Origin: Cyanobium sp. PCC 7001
GTDB taxonomy: Bacteria > Cyanobacteriota > Cyanobacteriia > PCC-6307 > Cyanobiaceae
Reading direction: 5' to 3'
Assembly (NCBI RefSeq): GCF_000155635.1
Contig: NZ_DS990556.1
Span: 248,001 to 312,000, forward strand
Length of the DNA: 64,000 bases
In this document: positions 51,675 to 62,797 of the stretch, piece after piece
Layout of the letters: each line of letters starts with the position of its first letter
Numbering within the stretch: position 1 is the first letter of the stretch
Position numbers and translations under genes: made by a program
The notes under the pieces: model-generated
Databases searched by the model: none
The model's input: the letters and a program-made list of their open reading frames with translations, nothing else
What the model was told of the DNA's origin: nothing

Positions 51675-52355
51675 ATGGAGCTCCACGTCGATCGAACCCA
51701 GCGCGTGGCGCTTGACACCAACGCCCTGGCCTGGACCCCTTCACCGCTGCCCGGGGTGGAGCGGCGCATGCTCGAACGCCTCGGTGGGGAAGTGGCCCGC
51801 GCCACCTCGATCGTGCGCTACGCCCCGGGCAGCCGGTTTGATCGGCACACCCATGGCGGCGGCGAGGAGATCCTGGTGCTGGAGGGCACCTTCTCCGACG
51901 AGCAGGGGGACCATCCGGCCGGCACCTACCTGCGCAACCCGGTCGGCAGTTCCCATGCCCCGTTCAGCAGGGCGGGCTGCACGCTCCTGGTGAAGCTGCA
52001 CCAGATGCACCCCGCCGATCAGCAGCAGCTGGCGATCGACACCACGCGGGGCACCTGGGTGCCGGGGCTGGTGCCCGGCCTGAGTGTGATGCCCCTGCAT
52101 GCCTTCGGTTCGGAGCATGTGGCCCTGGTGCGCTGGGCGCCCGGCACCGTGTTCCAGCCCCATGGCCACCCCGGCGGCGAGGAGATCCTGGTGCTGGAAG
52201 GGGTGTTTCAGGATGACCAGGGCACCTATCCGGCCGGCAGCTGGCTGCGCAATCCCCCCGGCAGTGCCCACCGCCCGTGGAGTGAGGCGGGCTGCACCAT
52301 CTGGGTGAAGACCGGCCACCTGCCCGACACCCTGCCAGCGGTGCTCATTCGCTGA
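51675..52355 (+). CDS. tandem ChrR-like cupin protein
   Basis: A 226-residue protein made of two related cupin domains, each with a metal motif: DRHTHGGGEEILVLEGTFSD...YLRNPVGSSH and FQPHGHPGGEEILVLEGVFQ...WLRNPPGSAH. These match the ChrR-type anti-sigma cupin, but the N-terminal sigma-binding zinc domain is absent. Each site probably binds Zn or Fe. The start is the ATG at 51675; a GTG at 51657 would overlap the ATPase stop. It may sense reactive oxygen or organic peroxides, by analogy only. Confidence 0.85.
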   Translation: MELHVDRTQRVALDTNALAWTPSPLPGVERRMLERLGGEVARATSIVRYAPGSRFDRHTHGGGEEILVLEGTFSDEQGDHPAGTYLRNPVGSSHAPFSRAGCTLLVKLHQMHPADQQQLAIDTTRGTWVPGLVPGLSVMPLHAFGSEHVALVRWAPGTVFQPHGHPGGEEILVLEGVFQDDQGTYPAGSWLRNPPGSAHRPWSEAGCTIWVKTGHLPDTLPAVLIR

Positions 52356-52466
52356 CAGTGATGACCAGGTTGTGACCGGCTGTCAAGTTGCCGAAATAGT
52401 CCTTTACGTTGATGGAGGTTTGATGCCTGCCCCACGGCTGACTCCTTTTCCTCTGCGGTTTCTGCC

Positions 52467-52652
52467 ATGAACCTTCAACAAGGTCAGATCGTTCAGCTCT
52501 CCACCAACCCCGACCAGACCTACCAGGTGCTCAGCATCGACCAGGACGGCGACTGCTGCTGGCTGCGTCGCTGGCCCCTCTCCCGCCATGGCTCCCCCGC
52601 CTTCGCCGCACCGCTGAGCCAGGTGGCCTGCAAGGAGCTGGCGCCCTCCTGA
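52467..52652 (+). CDS. small hypothetical protein with SH3-like composition
   Basis: A 61-residue protein (MNLQQGQIVQLSTNPDQTYQ at the start, then VLSIDQDGDCCWLRRWPLS). The alternating beta-strand pattern suggests a small SH3-like barrel. It has clean boundaries and is followed 15 bases later by another small gene. Function is unknown. Confidence 0.65.
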   Translation: MNLQQGQIVQLSTNPDQTYQVLSIDQDGDCCWLRRWPLSRHGSPAFAAPLSQVACKELAPS

Positions 52653-52667
52653 TCCCGAGGCCAGGCC

Positions 52668-52793
52668 ATGATTCCGATGCGCTTTCTGGTGGCGAACCGC
52701 CTGCTCCACTGGGCGGGTTTGGCGGCACTGGGTGCTGCTGGGCTGGCCTTCCTCACCGAGCTGCTGGTGCTGGCTGCCGCCTCAGGGGGCTGA
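52668..52793 (+). CDS. possible 41-residue single-span membrane peptide
   Basis: ATG at 52668 opens 41 codons: a basic start (MRFLVANRLLHW) and a long hydrophobic helix rich in Ala, Leu and Gly ending in AAASGG. It is next to the previous small gene and overlaps the 3' end of the GAF/GGDEF gene on the other strand by 12 bases. A small thylakoid or plasma membrane subunit is possible. Confidence 0.45.
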   Translation: MIPMRFLVANRLLHWAGLAALGAAGLAFLTELLVLAAASGG

Positions 52794-53876
52794 TGCCGGG
52801 TCGGGGTCATCACCCCGCCGCCCATGGCCGCTCTGGCCGGAAAGGAGAGCCGGCTCCGCGCTCGCGCTCTGCATCGGGCCCGGCATGGTCTCGTGCACGA
52901 GCCGGGCGATCTGATGCGGCTGCCCACTGCTCTGGGCCAGCAGCAGGGCCTGCCCTGCCCGGGCCAGCAGATCCTCGATGCGCTGATCGGAGGGGCTCAG
53001 CTCCGTCAGCCCCCCGCTCACCTGCAGACCGGGCCCGCCGCTGAGGGTGCCCTGAAGATCCGCGATGCCGCAGCGGATCGCTTCGGAGCGCTCCAGGGCG
53101 GCGTCCTGGCCGGTGTCGACCATCAGGATCGCGAAGGCGTCGTCCCGCATGCGGCCCACCAGATCCCGCGGCCGCCGTTGGGAGCGGCACACCTCCGCCA
53201 CGGCGTTCAGCAGTTCGTCGCCGGTCTGGTGGCCCCAGCGGTTGTTGATGGTGCTGAACTGATCGATGTCGATCAGCAGCAGGGCCATGGGGTCGCCATC
53301 GCGAAGGGCCCGGTCCAGCTCGCGTTGTCCCTGCTCCAGAAAACTCATCCGGTTGGCGAGCCCCGTGAGCGGGCAGAGACTCGTCTGCCGGCGAAGCTCC
53401 AATTCACGCACCACCAGGTCGGCCAGATCCTGCAGCAGCTTCACCTGGGCCGCACTCAGCCGGCGCGGTTGCCGATCGATCACACAGAGGCTGCCCAGGT
53501 TGTGGCCATCAGGAGAGGCCAGCGGAGCGCCGGCATAGAACCGGACGCCCGGCTCGCCCAGCACGAGGGGATTGCTGCAGAACCGGGGATCGGTGCGCGC
53601 ATCAGGCACCACCAGCGGTTCGCCCTCAGTGATGGTGTGGGCGCAGAACGCCTGCTCACGCGGAGTTTCTGTGATATCGAGCCCATGGCGGGCCAGGAAC
53701 CACTGGCGGTTCTTGTCGATCAGGGAGATCAGGGCGATCGGCGTCTCCAGCACAGTGGAGGCCAGGCGCACCAGCCGATCGAAGTGGGTGTCGTCGGGGC
53801 TGTCGAGCACCCCGTAGCGCTCGAGGTCCCGTTGCCGGTCGGGCTCGTCTGCAGGCAGGGGGTAGTCGGGATACAT
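52782..53876 (-). CDS. GAF protein with degenerate GGDEF domain
   Basis: A 364-residue soluble protein. Residues about 15-160 form a GAF domain (DRLVRLASTVLETPIALISL, SLCVIDRQPRRLSAAQ). The remainder has a GGDEF fold (LCPLTGLANRMSFLEQGQRE, LLLIDIDQFSTINN), but the active loop reads RMRDDAFAIL in place of GGDEF, so cyclase activity is probably lost. It may bind c-di-GMP or GTP, or act by protein contact. The start is the ATG at 53874-53876; a GTG 12 bases earlier is an alternative. Confidence 0.85.
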   Translation of the reverse strand: MYPDYPLPADEPDRQRDLERYGVLDSPDDTHFDRLVRLASTVLETPIALISLIDKNRQWFLARHGLDITETPREQAFCAHTITEGEPLVVPDARTDPRFCSNPLVLGEPGVRFYAGAPLASPDGHNLGSLCVIDRQPRRLSAAQVKLLQDLADLVVRELELRRQTSLCPLTGLANRMSFLEQGQRELDRALRDGDPMALLLIDIDQFSTINNRWGHQTGDELLNAVAEVCRSQRRPRDLVGRMRDDAFAILMVDTGQDAALERSEAIRCGIADLQGTLSGGPGLQVSGGLTELSPSDQRIEDLLARAGQALLLAQSSGQPHQIARLVHETMPGPMQSASAEPALLSGQSGHGRRGDDPDPASAP

Positions 53877-53977
53877 CGTGCTCCTCACCTGCTGGCATCA
53901 CCTTAGGAACATGGCCCGGCCCCCAGAAGCGGACCCCATAGGTTGAAGACACGACTGCCCGTGCTGGTCCACCGCCG

Positions 53978-56112
<2,135 letters not shown>

Positions 56113-56116
<4 letters not shown>

Positions 56117-56583
56117 CCTGCCTGCTTGCCGCCGCCCTCCCCTTGGCCGAGCCGCTCTGGCGCTCGATCCACCAGCCCCTGGCCCTGCGGCTGGCCGTGG
56201 CCGCCGCCGGCCTGGCCCTGATCGCGGCGGAGCTCTGGTGGTTCCTGGGCCGCCACGGCGATGCCGCCCTGGCCACGGCCGCGGCGGGCGGCTGGCAGGA
56301 GGTGACCATCACTGTGGATGGGGGCTATGTTCCGGCGCGGGTACGCCTGCAGGCCGGGCGGCCGGTGCGGCTCACCTTCCACCGGCTCGATCCCAGCAGC
56401 TGCGTGGCCCGGGTGATCGTGCCGGACTTCCAGCGCAGCCTCGATCTGCCCCTCAACGCCCGCACCAGCCTGGAGCTGCCGCCGCTGGAGCCCGGCATCT
56501 ACCCCTTCCACTGCGGCATGGCCATGGTGCGGGGCTCCCTGGAGGTGGTGCCGGATCAGTCGAGGGCGATGCGCTCCAGGTAG
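56113..56583 (+). CDS. membrane-anchored cupredoxin
   Basis: A 156-residue protein with an N-terminal hydrophobic region (RLAVAAAGLALIAAELWWFL) and a cupredoxin domain: VTITVDGGYVPARVRLQAGR, LTFHRLDPSSCVARVIVPDF, LPLNARTSLELPP, and IYPFHCGMAMVRGSLEV. The Cys in SSC and the His-Cys-Met set near the end can form a copper site. It starts within the ATPase stop (ATGA). It most likely accepts Cu+ from, or hands it to, the adjacent pump on the outer face of the membrane. Confidence 0.85.
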
Positions 56584-56789
56584 CGGGGCGTGGCCGTGAG
56601 CGACGGCCCCAGAGACGGGCTGAGTTGATCGATCAGCAGCAGGGCCGGCGCCATCAGAATCACGCCCGCCACCACGGTGGTGATCAGCTGAACCAGCGCC
56701 GCATCGTCGGTGGAATCCCAGCGCTGGCGGGAGGGAGAGGGTCCCCAGCCGCCCCGTCCGGCCGGATGCTCGTGCCGCTGCTGGTTCAT
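56556..56789 (-). CDS. possible small single-span membrane protein
   Basis: A 77-residue frame from the ATG at 56787-56789: a polar N-terminus with HEHPAGRGG, one hydrophobic helix (LITTVVAGVILMAPALLLI) and a short tail ending YLERIALD. Its 3' end overlaps the cupredoxin gene by 28 bases. The helix and start are plausible but no family is recognised. Confidence 0.5.
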   Translation of the reverse strand: MNQQRHEHPAGRGGWGPSPSRQRWDSTDDAALVQLITTVVAGVILMAPALLLIDQLSPSLGPSLTATPRYLERIALD

Positions 56790-56827
56790 GGCGATCGGGA
56801 TCACCCGTGTGTCGTCACACGGCACTG

Positions 56828-56852
56828 CGGTTCAGACCCTAAAAGTGAACCG
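56828..56852. promoter_or_regulatory. operator-like palindrome between divergent genes
   Basis: CGGTTCA-N11-TGAACCG, perfect 7-base arms around an 11-base spacer containing CCTAAAAG. It lies 39 bases upstream of the small membrane gene and 107 bases upstream of the NTF2-like gene. This is the layout of a dimeric repressor or activator site. Confidence 0.5.
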
Positions 56853-56958
56853 GAGGAGCAACACAGGGGTCTGGGCCATTCGTCGCCTCCCGTTTCATTG
56901 CTTAAGAAGAGCACACACTGGAGGCCTGTTCAGCCCCCACTCCCGCACCACCGCCTCC

Positions 56959-57378
56959 ATGGATGAAGCCAGCCTGCGCACCCTGTTCACCAAGCACTAC
57001 GGCTCCCCCGCGCCCTCGGAGGACCTGTGGCGCTCCCACTACGCCGAGGACGTGCACTTTCAGGATCCGACCCAGGAGCGCCAGGGCCTGCAGGCCTACA
57101 TCGAGGCCCAGGAGGGTCTGGTGAAACGCTGCGACGATGTGATGCTGAAGCCAGCAGCGATCGCGATCGACGGCACCACCGCGTTCATCGAGTGGGAGAT
57201 GGGCCTGAAGATCAGGGGCATCACATTCACCTATCCCGGCACGACCCGCCTGCTGCTCAACGACGCCGGCCAGATCGTGGACCATCGCGACTACTTCGAC
57301 TTCGTGGGGCCCACCTTTGCGCCGGTGCCCGTGGTGGGAGGGTTCGTGCGCTGGCTCTACAAGCGTTTCGTGGACTGA
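56959..57378 (+). CDS. NTF2-like (SnoaL-fold) protein
   Basis: A 139-residue protein with an NTF2-like cone fold: SEDLWRSHYAEDVHFQDPTQ, a conserved acidic/aromatic core (TTAFIEWEMGLKIRG) and VDHRDYFDF near the end. Such domains bind or isomerise small hydrophobic ligands or mediate dimerisation. The start is the ATG at 56959-56961. The last 22 bases overlap the convergent hydrolase gene. Confidence 0.82.
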   Translation: MDEASLRTLFTKHYGSPAPSEDLWRSHYAEDVHFQDPTQERQGLQAYIEAQEGLVKRCDDVMLKPAAIAIDGTTAFIEWEMGLKIRGITFTYPGTTRLLLNDAGQIVDHRDYFDFVGPTFAPVPVVGGFVRWLYKRFVD

Positions 57379-58160
57379 ACCTCCCAGTCCTGCAGGGTCT
57401 CCAGCGTGAGCTCCGCCAACTCGGGCCAGCCGGCATCGATCGTGAGCACATGGCCGCCCCCCTCGAGCCAGTGGAAGCGGCAAAGGGCCGGATCGAGCCA
57501 GCGCTGCAGCAGGGCCATGGACCGCTCCGCCCGCACCACCCGGTCCCGATGGCTCAGCACCACCAGGGCCCGCAGCGGCAGGCCGTTCCGGCGCAGCTGC
57601 CGGCGGACCCGGGCGATCAGCCGCAGCACCTCCAGGCTGGTGGCCACCGGGTAGCGCGCGTAGCCCCAGAACCTCCCGCCGGCGGCGGGGTCCACGAAAT
57701 CCTCCGCCGGCTTCGGCAGGGTGCGCACCAGCAGCCGCAGCAGCGGTGCCAGGAAACGGCGCCGGTCCCGCACGCTGATCGGCGGGGAGTAGAGCAGCAG
57801 GCCTTCCAGCTGGGGATCCTCCAGGCCCAGCTGCAAGGCCAGGATGGACCCCAGCGACAGGCCCCCCACCACCACCCGCTCGCCCCGCCGCCGCAGGTGC
57901 GCCACCTCCTGGGCCACCTGCTCGCGCCAGTCGCCCGCCCTCACCGCCTCGAGATCCTCCACGCGGGTGCCGTGGCCCCTCAGCAGCGGCACCTCCACGC
58001 TGTAGCCGGCGCGATGCAGCCGCTGAGCCAGGGGCTTCATCTCGGCGGGCGAGCCGGTGAAGCCATGCAGCAGCAGCACGGCCACGCCGCGCTGGCCACG
58101 AAGGGAGAGCGGAGCGGGGTCGGCCGCCGCTGGGGTGGGGATGGAGGGCTCCGCGCTCAC
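57357..58160 (-). CDS. alpha/beta hydrolase (carboxylesterase/lipase type)
   Basis: A 267-residue hydrolase. The oxyanion loop is LLLHGFTGSPAEM, the nucleophile elbow GGLSLGSILAL, the acid in VVLSHRDRVVRAE and the catalytic His in LEGGGHVLTIDAGW, resembling monoacylglycerol lipases and Est30-type esterases. It starts with a GTG at 58158-58160 that overlaps the stop of the AraC-type gene (GTGA), so the regulator and hydrolase form a unit. The substrate is unknown. Confidence 0.86.
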   Translation of the reverse strand: MSAEPSIPTPAAADPAPLSLRGQRGVAVLLLHGFTGSPAEMKPLAQRLHRAGYSVEVPLLRGHGTRVEDLEAVRAGDWREQVAQEVAHLRRRGERVVVGGLSLGSILALQLGLEDPQLEGLLLYSPPISVRDRRRFLAPLLRLLVRTLPKPAEDFVDPAAGGRFWGYARYPVATSLEVLRLIARVRRQLRRNGLPLRALVVLSHRDRVVRAERSMALLQRWLDPALCRFHWLEGGGHVLTIDAGWPELAELTLETLQDWEVQSTKRL

Positions 58161-59221
58161 CAGACCTCCGGGGGCAGGGAGGATCGCGCCTCCCGCAGCA
58201 GCTGGGAGGGTTTCACGTGGAAGCGCTGCTGAAACTCCACGCTGAACAGGCTGAGGGAGCGGTAGCCGCAGCGGGCGGCGATGCTGGCGATCGTGTCGCC
58301 GGGGGACGGGTGCTGCAGGTGCTGGCGGGCCAGATCGAGCCGCTGGCTGCGGATCCACTGGGTGGCGGTGCAGCCGAGCCGTTCCCGGAAGGCGTACTGC
58401 AGCGTGCGGCGCGAGTAGTGGCTGTGCTCCTCCAGCATCGTGAGGCTGAGCGGCTCGGAGAGGTTGAGGCGGATGAAGTCGATCAGCTCATCGAAGGCGT
58501 CGCGTCCCTGGCGATGCTTCTGCGTGAGGCGGTCGAGCGGGCCCTCCTCGCGCACCTCCGGCAGCAGCATCGCCGCCATCAGCCGGTAGATCCGGTCGTC
58601 CACCTGCAGCCGGTCCGCCAGCCCGTCGCCGTAGGCCGCCAGCCGGTCCGCCAGCGCCATCTCCTGGCGCAGCAGGGCCTGCAGGGGAGCCCCGTTCGCC
58701 GCGGTGGCCGGTGGCCAGTCATGGGGGCGCTGGAGCAGGGCTCGCCAGGGGTGGGGGGACTGCCCCAGGCCCGCCATGGCGCTGGCCGTCTGCAGCAGGC
58801 GTTCCGGTTCGAGCCGGAACACCAGCAGGCTCACCAGGGTGCCCTCCCAGCTGAAGCTGTCGCCCGGCACCATCAGGCACCCCTCCGCCGGGCATGACCA
58901 GCGGCGCGAGGCCTGGCGGATCTGCTGATCGCCGCCATAGCCCAGGAACACCGTGAGCCGGCGCTGATCGGCGCTGACCATCTGGGCGGGCGGCAGGATC
59001 CCGGCCACCACCACCACGCTCCCCAGCCAGGTGTTGACGCCGTAGTGCCACCAGGGTTCGCCGGGCTGGGCGGCGCGGAACTCCCGCAGGGGCAGCACGG
59101 TGCCCAGCAGTTCCCTGCTGGATTGGAGATCCTCGAGCAGAACCAGACGGCGCCGGAAGGGGTTGTCGAGCGCCTCGGCCTGCGGGTGACCAGCGGCCGG
59201 AGGGACCGGCTCAGGGCCCAT
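58157..59221 (-). CDS. AraC-family transcriptional regulator
   Basis: A 354-residue regulator with an N-terminal effector domain and a C-terminal AraC double helix-turn-helix (LNLSEPLSLTMLEEHSHYSR, AFRERLGCTATQWIRSQRLD, SIAARCGYRSLSLFSVEFQQ). It is co-transcribed with the alpha/beta hydrolase gene, its most likely target. The start ATG at 59219-59221 is close to the divergent chemotaxis-like gene. Confidence 0.9.
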   Translation of the reverse strand: MGPEPVPPAAGHPQAEALDNPFRRRLVLLEDLQSSRELLGTVLPLREFRAAQPGEPWWHYGVNTWLGSVVVVAGILPPAQMVSADQRRLTVFLGYGGDQQIRQASRRWSCPAEGCLMVPGDSFSWEGTLVSLLVFRLEPERLLQTASAMAGLGQSPHPWRALLQRPHDWPPATAANGAPLQALLRQEMALADRLAAYGDGLADRLQVDDRIYRLMAAMLLPEVREEGPLDRLTQKHRQGRDAFDELIDFIRLNLSEPLSLTMLEEHSHYSRRTLQYAFRERLGCTATQWIRSQRLDLARQHLQHPSPGDTIASIAARCGYRSLSLFSVEFQQRFHVKPSQLLREARSSLPPEVW

Positions 59222-59258
59222 GGGATTGGCTGCGGAGGCTGCTGCTCACCCCCGGATC

Positions 59259-62200
59259 ATGGTCCGCCGGCTTCGAACCAGGGCACCGGCTGTGTCTAAT
59301 TTGAGCTTCGGACACCACGCGAGGTTCGCCGTGCGGCGACGTCGGACCAGCAAGGGCGTGGCAGGCCAGGGCACGCCAGGCCAGGACACGGCAGGCCAGG
59401 ACGCAGCAGGCCCGCCCGGCACGGTGACCCATGTGGTGGGCATCGGAGCTTCGGCCGGTGGCCTCGAAGCGCTGCAGGAGCTGGCCGGTAGCCTGGTGGC
59501 TGGCGCCGGCCTGGCCTACGTGGTGGCCCAGCACCTGGCCCCGGAACACCGCAGCCTGATCGTGGAGCTGGTGGCCCATGCCACCACGCTGCCGGTGGTC
59601 ACGGCGGTCGACGGGGCGGCGCTCCAGGCCGACGTGATCGCCATCGCCCCGCCCAACCACGACCTCACGGTGGACGGCGAACGGCTGCGGCTGAGCGATC
59701 CGGTTCCCCGCTTCGGGCCCAGCCCCTGCATCGACCTGCTGTTCGATTCGATCGCCGACCACTGGGGGGAGCGCGGCGTTGCGGTGGTGCTTTCCGGCAC
59801 CGGGGCCGATGGCGCCCGCGGCGTGCGGGCCCTGCGGGTCGCGGGCGGGCTCACCCTGGCCCAGACACCCGAGAGCGCCAAGTTCGATGCGATGCCCCGG
59901 GCTGCCATCAGCCTCGGGGGTGTGGACCTGGTGCTGGCCCCGGGGGCCATCGGCCCCCGCCTGGCCGAGCTCACCGCGGCGGGAAGGTCCGGGGTGGCGG
60001 AGGGCCAGCCGGCTGCGGAGCCGCTGCAGCTCGACGCCGTGACGGCGCAGCTCAAGCACGCCTGCGGCATCGATTTCTCCGAGTACAAGGCGTCCACCCT
60101 GCGCCGGCAGGTGCAGCGCCGGATGGCGATCCGTCAGGTGAGCCGGCTGGAGGAGTATCTCCCCCTGCTCACGGCGGAGGGTGAGGAGGCCCAGAGGCTG
60201 GTGCACAACCTGCTGGTCGCCGTCACGGCCTTCTTCCGGGATCCGCTGGTCTACGAGGCGCTCGAGCAGCGGCTGGGCGACTACGTGGCCAGGAGGACCT
60301 CGCCGGAACGCCTGCGGGTGTGGGTGCCCGGCTGTGCCTCGGGGGAGGAGGTGTATTCCATCGCAATGGTGATCAGTGCGGTGCTGGGCCATCCCGCCGA
60401 CCTCGCCGCCAATCTCAAGATCTTCGCCACCGATCTCGAGGAACAGAGCCTGGCGATCGCCCGCCGCGCCCGCTACCCGCTCGCGGCGGCCAAGCCCATC
60501 CCCGCTGCGCTGCGCCAGCGGTTCGTGATCGAACACGGCAGTGAGATCGAGATCAGTGAGGGCCTGCGGGCCTGCGCCGTCTTCGCCCGCCACGACGTGG
60601 GCGAGGACCCGCCCTTCCCCAGCCTCGACCTGATCTCCTGCCGCAACACGCTCATCTACTTCACCGCGCCGATGCAGGAGCGGGTGATCGACCGCTTCCG
60701 TTTCGGCCTGCTCCCCGGTGGTCTGCTGCTGCTGGGCAGCTCCGAATCCCTCGGCAGCAGGACGGCCGGCTTCGCCGTGGCCGACGCCGAACACGGCCTC
60801 TACAGCCGCACGCCGCAGGGGGCCCGGCGCCCCCGCCCCGCCCTGGTGCCGCTGGTGCAGAGGACCGCCAAGGGTCCGCCCTCGGGGGGGCGGATCGCCG
60901 TGCTGCGCGAGACAGTGCCCGAGCAGCATATGGCCCTGCTCGAAGCGCTCACCCGCGCCCTCTGTCCGGCGGCCCTGGTGCTGGATGAGAACCACGACCT
61001 GGTGGAGGTGCTGGGCGATGTGACCCCCTTCTGCCGTCTGCCCGAAGGCCGGATGACCACCTCGGCCCACGCCTTCCTCCGGCCGGGTCTGCAGGCGGAG
61101 GCCCGGGCCCTGCTGGTGCTCGCCCGCGCTGACGGCCTGGCCGCCAGCAGTCAGCCGCTGCAGCTGGAGGGCCTGGAGGGGGCGGTGCGCCTGGAGGCCC
61201 GCCAGATGTGGGTGGGGGAGCGCCAGCTCACCGTGCTCACCTTTCAGCCGCTGCCTCCGGGGGGCCGGGAGCCGCTGCCCGGCCCCCCGGAGGCCCGGGA
61301 CGCCGCCTTCGACCGGGAGATCGAGCGGCTGGAGCACGAGCTGCTGGCCAGCCAGGACACCCTTCGGCGCTCCCTGGCGGAACTCGAGCAGACCAACGAG
61401 GAGCTGGAGGCCTCCTCGGAGGAGCTGCTGGCCTCCTCCGAGGAGCTGCAGTCGTCGAACGAGGAACTGGAGGCCTCCAACGAGGAGCTCCAGGCCACCA
61501 ACGAGGAGCTCGCCACCCTGAACCAGCAGCTGGGGTCCCGCAGTGAGGAACTCGAGCAGCTCAATGTCGAACTGGAGAACATCCAGACCTCCCTGAGCCA
61601 GGGCATGGTGATCGTGGATCGCCACCTCCGCGTCACCCGCTTCTCCCCGCTGGCGGTGCGGGTGTTCGGCCTGGTGGACACGGACATCGGCCAGCCGTTG
61701 CGGGCTGTGCCCACCACCGTTCCCCTGCCAGGTCTGGAGGAGGCCCTCAAGACCGTCCTCGACGGGGGGCCGCGACAGAGCTTCGAGGCCAGCAGCGAGG
61801 ACGTGGCCTACCTGATCCAGGTGGTTCCCTATCTCGAGCGGGACGGGCGCCGGCGGGGCGCCATCGTGACCCTCACCGACGTGTCGGAACTGGTGGCCGT
61901 GCGCCAGGCGGCGGAAGCGGCCCTCAATGAATTCTCCACCCTCACCGATGCCCTCGATGAGGTGGTGTGGAAGTGGGACCACACCGGCACCCGGTTGCTC
62001 TACGCCAGCCAGCGGATCCAGGCCCTGACAGGCTGGACCCCCGCGGAGGTGTGCGAACGGCCGGAGCTGCTCGAGGAGGCGATCGCCCCGGCCGACCGCG
62101 CCAGGGTCCGGGCCGCCCGCGACCCCCTGCAGAGCCACTGGTCGATCACCTATCCCTTCACCACCCGTGACGGCCGCCAGCTCTGGATGAAGGAGTCGGC

Positions 62201-62645
62201 CCGGGTGGTCCGCAATGGCGAGGAGCGCTTCGTGGTCGGCACCCTGGCCGACGTCACCGACGTGCACGGCCTGCAGGAACGGGCCGATGAACTCGCGGCG
62301 ATCTTTGAATCCGTGTTCCAGAACGCCAGCTTCGGCGTGGCCGTGCTCGACGGGCAACAGCGCGTCGTGATGGCCAATGGGGTGTTCTGCGCTGCCGTGG
62401 GCTTCGACCCGGGCTCGATCACGGGGGTGAGCGCGGCGATGCTCTGCCCGCAGGAGGAGCTGGAGGCCCTGATCCGGGAGGCCCGGGAGCGGGGCGATGG
62501 CGATGGGGGGCCGCCCTCCGCTCGACCCGTGCTTTCCCTCAGAAACCGTGAGGGAGCGCTCCAGCCTGTGGCGGTGGAGCTGCGCCTGCCCCGGCAATCC
62601 CTCGCCAGGGAGTGGATCACGCTGCTGGTGCATCCCCCTGCCTGA
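59259..62645 (+). CDS. CheB-CheR-PAS multidomain signalling protein
   Basis: About 1128 residues. The CheB methylesterase part comes first (HVVGIGASAGGLEAL, AQHLAPEH, LSGTGADGARG). A CheR methyltransferase domain follows (FFRDPLVYEAL, VPGCASGEEVYSIAM, ISCRNTLIYF), then a long Glu-rich coiled coil of heptads (ELEASSEELLASSEELQSS) and two or three PAS domains. No phospho-receiver or kinase is attached. Residues after the start include repeats of GQ-TPGQ-TAGQ type. The start is uncertain; I use the ATG at 59259. It lies 152 bases upstream of a sigma factor gene, and its targets are unknown. Confidence 0.9.
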   Translation: MVRRLRTRAPAVSNLSFGHHARFAVRRRRTSKGVAGQGTPGQDTAGQDAAGPPGTVTHVVGIGASAGGLEALQELAGSLVAGAGLAYVVAQHLAPEHRSLIVELVAHATTLPVVTAVDGAALQADVIAIAPPNHDLTVDGERLRLSDPVPRFGPSPCIDLLFDSIADHWGERGVAVVLSGTGADGARGVRALRVAGGLTLAQTPESAKFDAMPRAAISLGGVDLVLAPGAIGPRLAELTAAGRSGVAEGQPAAEPLQLDAVTAQLKHACGIDFSEYKASTLRRQVQRRMAIRQVSRLEEYLPLLTAEGEEAQRLVHNLLVAVTAFFRDPLVYEALEQRLGDYVARRTSPERLRVWVPGCASGEEVYSIAMVISAVLGHPADLAANLKIFATDLEEQSLAIARRARYPLAAAKPIPAALRQRFVIEHGSEIEISEGLRACAVFARHDVGEDPPFPSLDLISCRNTLIYFTAPMQERVIDRFRFGLLPGGLLLLGSSESLGSRTAGFAVADAEHGLYSRTPQGARRPRPALVPLVQRTAKGPPSGGRIAVLRETVPEQHMALLEALTRALCPAALVLDENHDLVEVLGDVTPFCRLPEGRMTTSAHAFLRPGLQAEARALLVLARADGLAASSQPLQLEGLEGAVRLEARQMWVGERQLTVLTFQPLPPGGREPLPGPPEARDAAFDREIERLEHELLASQDTLRRSLAELEQTNEELEASSEELLASSEELQSSNEELEASNEELQATNEELATLNQQLGSRSEELEQLNVELENIQTSLSQGMVIVDRHLRVTRFSPLAVRVFGLVDTDIGQPLRAVPTTVPLPGLEEALKTVLDGGPRQSFEASSEDVAYLIQVVPYLERDGRRRGAIVTLTDVSELVAVRQAAEAALNEFSTLTDALDEVVWKWDHTGTRLLYASQRIQALTGWTPAEVCERPELLEEAIAPADRARVRAARDPLQSHWSITYPFTTRDGRQLWMKESARVVRNGEERFVVGTLADVTDVHGLQERADELAAIFESVFQNASFGVAVLDGQQRVVMANGVFCAAVGFDPGSITGVSAAMLCPQEELEALIREARERGDGDGGPPSARPVLSLRNREGALQPVAVELRLPRQSLAREWITLLVHPPA

Positions 62646-62696
62646 CGCGGAGACATCCGGCAGCCGGTCGGCAGGGCTGTGCTTTATCGCAAAGGT

Positions 62697-62720
62697 GCTG
62701 CATTGGCGCACAGGTGCAGC
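62697..62720 (+). repeat. inverted repeat in sigma-factor leader
   Basis: GCTGCA-N12-TGCAGC, 6-base arms, 77 bases before the start of the sigma-factor gene. It could be an operator or a leader hairpin. A purine-rich GAGAGAGGAAAG lies about 17 bases before the start codon. Confidence 0.35.
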
Positions 62721-62797
62721 GTTCGGGATGGCCCCAGTGGGGGGCCGGAATTATCCCCTTACGGTGAAGCCACGAGAGAGGAAAGCAGGGATCGGCC

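Noticed and set aside
59211-62711. A 1166-codon minus-strand frame over the CheB-CheR gene
   Set aside because: It is an antisense shadow; the plus-strand product has a full set of CheB, CheR and PAS motifs.
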